Positions 52,466 to 58,507 of a stretch of DNA of 58,507 nt are shown here, piece after piece; the stretch's first letter is position 1; the number at the start of each line of letters is the position of its first letter. The translations under genes were made by a program, and so were the position numbers. Source of the DNA: Ministeria vibrans ATCC 50519 (taxonomy: Eukaryota > Opisthokonta > Filasterea); contig CALSCP010002362.1 in assembly GCA_943704425.1 (NCBI GenBank), positions 26,546 to 85,052 on the forward strand, given 5' to 3'. The notes beneath the pieces are model-generated. The model made no database searches, was not told the origin of the DNA, and worked only from the letters and a program-made list of their open reading frames with translations.

Positions 52466-55013
52466 TTAAAGCACAAAAGAGTCGCCGTCGACAGGAAAGG
52501 ACTTGATGAAGTCAGAGAAGTCACAGTCGTCCATGGCACTGATGACGTCCGTCCTTGATTTGTCGATGACGTTCTCGAGAAGAAGTGCTTCTTCGCAGGA
52601 CGCAAACGATTGCTCACTCAGACGATCGTCAAGAGTCGCTGAATCTGAAATACAACAAAACATGTTGCGTCAATCGTCATCTTTTTTTTTTTTTTTGTCT
52701 TTGTCTTTTTGTGTTCCTTGATGATGTGTAGATCATAAAAAAATGCTTACCAAGAAGAGGAGACGAGGAGAGATTTGTAGCAGGGGAAGGCACTGACAGA
52801 TTGTGCACGCGCGTCGTGGCCTCGGATGCGGTCAGTGACGACGAGTGCGACGGAGTCTCAGAGGTGCCGCGAATGACCGTTGGTGGGGGTGGCGCTACCG
52901 CCACCGCCGAGTACGTTGAAGGAGGTGCTGTTGTGCGTGTTGCGCGCGCTGCTGTGGTTGATCTCGTACGAGAAAGATCTTCCTCCTGCGATGAGTCGGT
53001 CACGCACTCGTCGCTGTTGCGCCCGTGCATTTGTCGTCGGGTTGCGCGTCGTGCGCGTCCACGACCACTCGTGGACGGTTGCTGCAACAAATCGATGCAC
53101 TGAACATGTCCCAGTTGTTTTGCAAGATCGAGGGGAGTGCGTCCTTCGCGGTCGACGAGTGTCCGTGACGCGCCCAGGTCGAGCATGTTGCGCACGGCAT
53201 CCGCGTTGTTTTCGCGTGCTGCTAGCAACAGCGCCGTCTGCTGCTGTTGGTTGAGTGCGTTAATATCGAGTGCGGGTGTTTTGCCACGCGCTGCGTCTGC
53301 CACTTCCATGATTCCAGCGGCGTGGTCCAGGGCACAGCACCAGTGAAGCGGTGTCCACTGGTTGTTGTCGGGCAAGCAGGTGGAAGCACCCGCTTGGATG
53401 AGCGCCGTGAAGCAGTCGTAGAAGCCGAGTTTGAGGGCGACGAGCAGTGCCGAGGAACTGTCGTTGTCGAGTGCGTCCAGATCGATGCCTGCCTCCTTGA
53501 GCAGGCCTACCGACTCCACAATGCCATACGCAGCGGCTATGTGCAATGGTGTGCTGCCAGCGCTATTGGTCGCGTTCACGTCCGCACCGTACCCGATGAG
53601 CTTATCGACCACGGCGCAAATCTGAGTGGAGCGTCGACCGGCGCTGAGCACCATGTGCAATGGTGAGTCGCGTGTGCGATTGGCGACATTGACAGAGCGC
53701 TGCGTCTGCGACAGGAGCAACAGAGCGCAATCGAGGTGACCCTTTGACAAGGCTGCAAGCAGTGGCGTGTTGCCGGCGCAGTCGACTGCATCCAAATTGG
53801 ACGGGGACACGGAGATCGATGCCGACGAGGGAACGGTCGCGTCGGGCGAACTTGCATTGCTGCCGCCATCCACGGTGCTCATAGGAGTGACTGCAGAAGT
53901 GGCGCTACTACGCCGTAGCAAATGGGCGAGTGCCGTGGCGTCACCGCTGTAGCACACTTTATGAAGTTCCGTGCGTCCTCGAGCGTCGATGTGTTGCTCC
54001 GAGTCGTCGTCACTCTCGATTGAGATGCCACACAATTCTGTGTCAACGTTGATGTCGTTGTCGAGACGCGCACGTTTTGTCATGTAGTGTGTGGTGCTGG
54101 CGAGTACAGCGGCGGTGACGGTACCGTGCATGGAAGTCATTTCAATGATGTCGTTGTTGGAGCTGTCCAGCTCGGATGGTTGCAGGCCCATTTCGAGGGC
54201 AGTCGCATCGAGCGACGCACGACGCTTGAGAGATTTTTTGCCTGTGACCATAAGGCCAATAACGAGAACTAGAATGGCAACAAGAACGACGCCCACAACA
54301 ATGCCAATGATGACAACAAGCGACGTTGCGGAAGTGTCGTCGACATCGTTATTATCACTGCTGGCGGTTGTGACGGAGAGCACGGTCACGCCGAGTGTCG
54401 ATGACAATTGTGTGTCGGTAAAATTTTGCGTGAGTGTCGAGGTGGTCACTGTGCCCGCTTGTAGAGCCGTTGACTGGTTGCCTGACGCCGATGTGATGTT
54501 GTCGCGCGCATAAAAGAAGACGTAGGTGGCAAGGTAGCGAGGCACACGCTTGCCACTGGGCGAGCGTACGGGGTGGTTTGGGGTGCGTGCCTTGACAAAG
54601 AAGCACGCCTTGTTGAGAATTCTGCTCATGCGTGTCATAAAGGAATCAATCCACGTCGTGTTGAGCACGACGTGAAGAGGCTGAAGCACCGTCACGCGCA
54701 CTTGATCCGACAAGGGTGCGCCCTGGGGCGGTCGATGGGGATCATCGGCCTCGCACTGGCACATATGCTGGTTCGGGTCGCCTCCTTCCCTTGGTGGCTT
54801 CGGGCGGGGGGCGCCTGTCGGCTGAGGATGCGGCAGCAGCGTCGGGTGTGGGTAGGGAGAGGGATGGGGGTGGGGTGCCGGGGCGCCCGCGCCCGTTCCA
54901 CCTGAAGTAGGGCCGCTTTGGTCATGGGAGGGTGGCGGTGAGAGTGGGTGCGGTTGAGCAAGGGCAGCCGAACAGGCGAGCGACAGCACAAGTGTCAATG
55001 CGAACCACCTCAT
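52466..55013 (-). CDS. Notch-like type I receptor: NOD-like ectodomain, TM, ankyrin repeats, acidic tail
   Basis: Exons 55013-52751 and 52644-52466 give 813 residues. Order: signal peptide (MRWFALTLVLSLACSAALA); Pro/His-rich spacer with a short Cys cluster (CQCEADDPH); a segment resembling Notch NOD/NODP (VRVTVLQPLHVVLNTTWIDS, FMTRMSRILNKACFFVKA, YVFFYARDNITS); one helix (VVIIGIVVGVVLVAILVLVI) with a basic KKSLKRRAS stop-transfer; six or seven ankyrin repeats (GRTELHKVCYSGD, GSTPLHIAAAYG, WTPLHWCCALDHA, QTALLLAARENNADAVRNML, GRTPLDLAKQLGH) of Notch-like spacing; a basic NLS-like stretch (RGRARRATRRQMHGR); and an acidic, aromatic end (DDCDFSDFIKSFPVDGD). EGF and LNR modules are absent. If cleaved like Notch, the ankyrin-NLS-acidic part could act in the nucleus. 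The ankyrin and membrane calls are firm; NOD homology is by pattern only. An ankyrin-bearing channel is unlikely with one helix. Confidence 0.8.
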
Positions 55014-55772
55014 TTCCTCCTCGAAACGACGTCCTAGACCACAAATTGGCAGAGAGGTTGAGTACGACACAATACCGAGATGAAGGGGGTGCACCACACC
55101 CAACGCGGCGCATTGTTGGCGTCAGTGAGTGTGAGAATTCGGAGCGACTTTTTTTTTTTTTTTTTTTTTTTCGACGTCAGTCGTGGGAACTTTTCTCGTT
55201 TCGCGCCCACAGACCACGTCAAGTCGATATTTTCGGCGTAGTGCAATACACATCACTTTGGAAACCTACTGGCGCGTAGGAAATGTCCAGAAAGTGGGCA
55301 TGTGCCTGATTTTGCAACTCCCAGACTCCTTTTTTTTTACCTTTATTTTTAAGGCGCGTTTGACACTCTCAATAAAGGTACTAGCACTCAACCAGCAACC
55401 TCACGATTCCACGTCAATACAAGGACGGTGAAGATAGAAAAATTACAGTGCAGTCTGTTTTAAATTGTGTAAAGAATAAAAATTATTAGAAAATTAAAAA
55501 AGTCAGTCAGACTGGTCAGAGAGTCAGAGTGAAGTCAGAGAAGTCAATAAAGTTAAGCACGAATGCTACTCAATCGGTACTAACTACTTCGTACGGAGTA
55601 CGGACTCACTACGGAATACTCACTGACGAGACACGAGTGAGTACTTCTTTTAAAAGGGTCACTAATTACACCAGTTAATAGTTTACTCAAAAGTCAAGTC
55701 AAATGAGTGAAATGAGTCAAAACTGAAAACTCAAATGACAAATCTCAATAATATTCTTGAATTAGTCACAAG
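55014..55772. other. AT-rich intergenic gap
   Basis: The gap contains a poly(T) run (about 55149-55171), repeated AGTCAGAGAGTCAGAGTGAAGT-like words (55503-55550) and the 18-base TACTTCGTACGGAGTACG word (55585-55602) shared with the 26 kb island. No coding frame is supported. Confidence 0.6.
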
Positions 55773-56156
55773 ATGGTGCACGTAGCTGGATCTGCCGCCC
55801 TATTAGTGGTTGTGCTGCTGATTGCAGACGCGACCGCGCATTGTGTTGTCTGGGATGCCAACGTAAGCGAAAATTGTCTTCCACCTCTTCAATTTCACCC
55901 ATTCCTGGATATTCTTTCAACTCCTTTCCTACGCTACCTTATACCCGCACTTGCGTGTCCGCTTTATTATTTGCTTCTTCTTTCGTCTTTTTTTTTTCTT
56001 TTTTTTTTTCTTTTCGTTGACCTTCTCATCGACTTCTCGCACCAACACCTGCACTTTCGCGTCCACGACCCTCTCACCGTGCTGCAGTGCACATGGTTGG
56101 GCGTGTACCTTTTTCCTCGCGTTGTCTGTTGCGGTCACGAGAGCAATCTTCCTTGA
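55773..56156 (+). CDS. possible small secreted protein
   Basis: The frame starts at ATG 55773 with a strong leader (MVHVAGSAALLVVVLLIADA) and HCVVWDAN, then a GTAAGC donor at 55863. The frame stays open to 56156, but residues 31-105 look like intron (T-rich, Phe/Leu runs). Splicing from 55862 to the CTGCAG acceptor (exon 56088-56156) stays in frame and would give 53 residues ending PRVVCCGHESNLP with several Cys. Either form is short and unrecognised. Only the leader exon is convincing. Confidence 0.35.
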   Translation: MVHVAGSAALLVVVLLIADATAHCVVWDANVSENCLPPLQFHPFLDILSTPFLRYLIPALACPLYYLLLLSSFFFLFFFLFVDLLIDFSHQHLHFRVHDPLTVLQCTWLGVYLFPRVVCCGHESNLP

Positions 56157-56683
56157 GTCTGGATGCAATGATGACAATGACTCAACGACCAAGGAAAAAA
56201 TAATACGCGTCGTCTGCTGCGCCTCTTGGAGGTATCACTTGCACTGCGTTGTGGTTGGTTCCGGGTTGGCCGCTTGACGGCTAACGGGACTCCTGAACAC
56301 AAACATAGACACTCTTTCACCCCACAATTCAACCTTTGCGTTGCTCCATCCACTCATCCCTTCCTTCCTTCCTCCTATACGCTGCAATGCACACCTCGCC
56401 TTTCATTATTATTATTTTTTGCATTATCCGTTGAGGTTTTCCCATTCGTTCCATTCGTCCGAGTCGTTCTGCTCCCACTCTCGGCCCTCGTTCAACTTGC
56501 GCTCGTTTCCCTTCGCCATCGACGACATCTATTCTGACTCGTGCACCCCGAACTTCTTCGTGGCGTACCTATTTTTATGAGATTTTTTATATAATAATAA
56601 TTCAAAAAAAAAAAAAAAAAAAAAAAAACGCAACACAGCAATAATTGTGTGAGCATCGGGAACGAGTGAGAAAGGCGCTTTCT
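56157..56683. other. gap holding possible TMX1 tail exon and poly(A) tract
   Basis: A 25-base A run at 56604-56628 is followed leftwards by a minus-strand acceptor (AGAATAG, about 56532) and a short hydrophilic frame with ERKLNEGREW and NDSDEWNEWENLNG before a TAA. This would suit a cytosolic acidic tail for the TMX1-like protein, but I could not find a donor in matching phase. Nothing else is supported. Confidence 0.35.
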
Positions 56684-57083
56684 ACATGAGAGGGCGACAG
56701 CAAAGCCAAGAATGATGGTGCCAACGGAAAAGAGAGTCAGAAGAATCCAACGCGGAATCTACAAACAGCACGTAAAAGCATCAATGCACACCATCGGAGT
56801 GTCCAGCGTTGAATACGTTATGCTCGCTGTGCATGCGGTTGTAAAACCTTTGGACTTCGCCAGCAAACGTCAAAACTTGACCGGCTCCTCGAAACCTACA
56901 CAATGCGTATAATGCAAGCTGGGGTTTTGTCTCTCGTCGTACAAGTAGGAGTTGGGCGCCCTCCATGATGGAAGGGGAGCGTCACGGATCCATCGCTTGC
57001 CCTCCACATACAAGAGAAGGTCTTTGGCGGCCTGGCGGCCCTCGACCTTGCGCACTTCGCCTGACTCCTTTTGCACACTAAAT

Positions 57084-57178
<95 letters not shown>

Positions 57179-57641
57179 AGAGAGAGTCAGCTCGTCTGCA
57201 CACACACACACACATATGTGAGCCTACTAGAATATTGCGGGCAGAGAGGTGATGATGAACCGCGCGGAGAGAGCGGGGCTGCGGGTGACGTCGACTGTGG
57301 CAACGCCAAGCGGAACACGCTTCTCCTTGACCAGGTTGGAAAACTTGTGCCACTCGGGGGCGTAGCTGGTGCAGTGCGGACACCACGGCGCATGGAAGAG
57401 AATCATCCAGTCACCGTACTCCATGTAGGAATCAAAGACATCGTCGGTGATGGGCAGTGCTTCGTCTGGTCGCTGTGTGAAAGCAGCAGACAGGTCAGCA
57501 GTTGTCGGCACGCCTCCCCTTCGCCCGTACCGCCGCCGGGGGTGCCCCTGATTTGGCTTGCGCGTCTAAAAACGGGCATTGTGCTGCAGCAGGACTAGCC
57601 AGTGCTATGACGCAGCATGCGAAAAGGGCTAATGAGCGCAT
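56684..57641 (-). CDS. TMX1: TMX1-like ER membrane thioredoxin (3' end unresolved)
   Basis: Exons 57641-57531, 57472-57228, 57077-56943, 56895-56817 and 56758 to about 56684. The signal peptide (MRSLALFACCVIALASPAAA) is followed by a PDI-type domain with WMILFHAPWCPHCTSYAPEW (active site CPHC), cis-Pro in TSLPAIFYV, and the TMX-like stretch KRWIRDAPLPSW. An amphipathic piece (EVQRFYNRMHSEHN) leads to a membrane helix (WILLTLFSVGTIILGFAVAL) and CRKR, as in TMX1. It is a membrane-bound oxidoreductase of the ER. The usual TMX1 site is CPAC, so His at the third position, as in classical PDI, may change its redox potential. After CRKR the frame runs into a poly(A/T) tract; an acidic exon near 56531-56455 might be the tail, but the phase is unresolved. 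Confidence 0.75.
57083..57180. repeat. (GATA)n(GA)n microsatellite, TMX1 intron 2
   Basis: About ten GATA units run into about 24 GA dinucleotides inside the 150-base intron; on the sense strand it reads (CT)n(TATC)n, immediately upstream of the TTTAG acceptor. Confidence 0.97.
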
Positions 57642-57879
57642 TTCGCAAACAGAATAGACGAAAAGAGTGAGATGAGGCAGTGAAATGTGAATTGATTGTA
57701 ATGTGAAAATGTGAGAGTCGATTCAAGTTTCAAACTATTGTGCATACACGTCAATTATTTTATTTGCCGTCTCCAAAAACAAAAAGGAACAAAAAGAAAG
57801 AAGCAAACAACCACCAAACTTGTCGTATCCGACACGTTGAGCTGCATTTGTGTGGTTATTGGCTGTGGTTTCTTTCTTC

Positions 57880-58507
57880 ATGTCGGATAAGTGGGTTGAG
57901 GACGAATGTTCGCGTCATAACGGCCCCAGCGACGAAGAGCGTCCGCCGCCACCCGCTGTTGACCCCGAGGCTTCTAAAAGGTACCCACGCACCCTCTGCG
58001 AGGCCCGCCGGGCACCAGCGTGCCCGTACGCCCTTGCAAACGCAAACCACGGCCCATCCTGACCGCTGTGCACCCCTACCCCGGGCCCCGGCGCGCTTCG
58101 AGTTGCCGCGAGCCCGTCTTGTGGGGGCTTAGCACGCCTCTATGGCAGCGACCGTTGCCTCCGGCCGCCTCTCAGCGCACTTGGCCGAAAGTGGAAAGAA
58201 AAAAAGATCGTCGAATCGGTTCTTATGGCTCGCCTTCAGCCCACCTTCATGGATACATATGGTCTTGGTGCAGTGCGTGTACCGCTGCCTGGCTCGGTGT
58301 GCGTCGTGTCGGCCGCATTTGGTGCTCACCGCACTGTTTATATTCGTAGAAAGCGAATGGCGATGGCCGTTGCACTCGCTGCTGAGGCGGGAAACGCCCA
58401 GGAGATCCAGGTAGGCGTCGTGCTCTGGCCCATCGAACCCCCTCCAACCACGCCTGTGAACCCACCGCCGCATACAGCGCTTCGCCTCTTTTTTTTTTTT
58501 TTTTTTT
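57880..58507 (+). CDS. 5' part of an unidentified gene (3' truncated by the window edge)
   Basis: Three exons fit in phase: 57880-57980 (MSDKWVEDECSRHNGPSDEE, then a Pro-rich run), 58133-58218 (PLWQRPLPPAASQRTWPKVE and a Lys/Arg run) and 58274-58410 (VRVPLPGSVCVVSAAFGAHR, then VYIRRKRMAMAVALAAEAG), giving 75 codons in phase 0 before a GTAGGC donor at 58411. The following intron reaches the end of the window in a T run. An acidic start, a basic middle and a helical last part are all that can be said. An alternative is that 58219-58273 is read through. No family is recognised. Confidence 0.45.
58490..58507. repeat. poly(T) tract at the window edge
   Basis: Eighteen T at the end of the window, probably the polypyrimidine tract of the last intron or a point where the assembly stops. 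Confidence 0.8.

Overview
Eukaryotic nuclear DNA with dense, intron-rich genes. Most genes are interrupted by short GT-AG introns of about 49-400 bases, the standard code is used, and a 51-base run of N marks an assembly gap. The gene set (receptor-type tyrosine kinase, adhesion-type GPCR, Notch-like receptor, EGF and thrombospondin-1 modules, MAP3K1-like kinase, spinster transporter, SLX4, CHMP6) points to a unicellular relative of animals (holozoan or neighbouring lineage). No species can be named from the sequence. I saw no rRNA, tRNA, CRISPR or bacterial operon features. Exon coordinates were worked out by hand from splice signals and reading phase, so they are models and may be off by a base in places.

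Layout. 1-2.4 kb: a 3' gene end, a small LRR protein and a possible membrane protein. 2.4-8.7 kb: two large secreted TSP1/leucine-rich repeat paralogues arranged head to head. 9-15.5 kb: one 1868-residue gene on the minus strand joining an EGF/L-domain/GAIN-like ectodomain, a seven-helix adhesion-GPCR core and a cytoplasmic tyrosine kinase, with a tandem copy of its last kinase exon just downstream. 15.9-24.5 kb: a 61-residue membrane protein, prefoldin 5, two secreted proteins (PPC-like and PQQ-propeller), a spinster-type MFS transporter and the mitochondrial phosphate carrier. 24.5-27 kb: a truncated FAD oxidoreductase runs into an AT-rich, repeat-bounded island that carries a short secreted relative of the TSP paralogues. 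27-35 kb: a large helical protein, a frame-broken membrane protein gene, and SLX4 running into the assembly gap. 35-43.7 kb: SERF, CHMP6, DHDH (with a 59-base satellite in an intron), RUNDC1-like, and a RING protein with several SUMO-interaction motifs. 44-52 kb: MAP3K1-like kinase, PP2A B'' subunit, and the OST3/MAGT1 subunit. 52-55 kb: a type I membrane protein with NOD-like ectodomain, ankyrin repeats and acidic tail that resembles a stripped-down Notch. 55-58.5 kb: a possible small secreted protein, a TMX1-like thioredoxin, and the 5' end of an unidentified gene.

Two candidates stand out. One is the adhesion-GPCR/tyrosine-kinase fusion, which has four Tyr-x-Asn motifs in the linker between the seventh helix and the kinase. 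The other is the Notch-like receptor without EGF or LNR modules. Both put surface recognition and intracellular signalling on one polypeptide. A third pattern is a short dispersed motif (ATCACTTTG followed by pyrimidine repeats) shared by introns of at least six unrelated genes.
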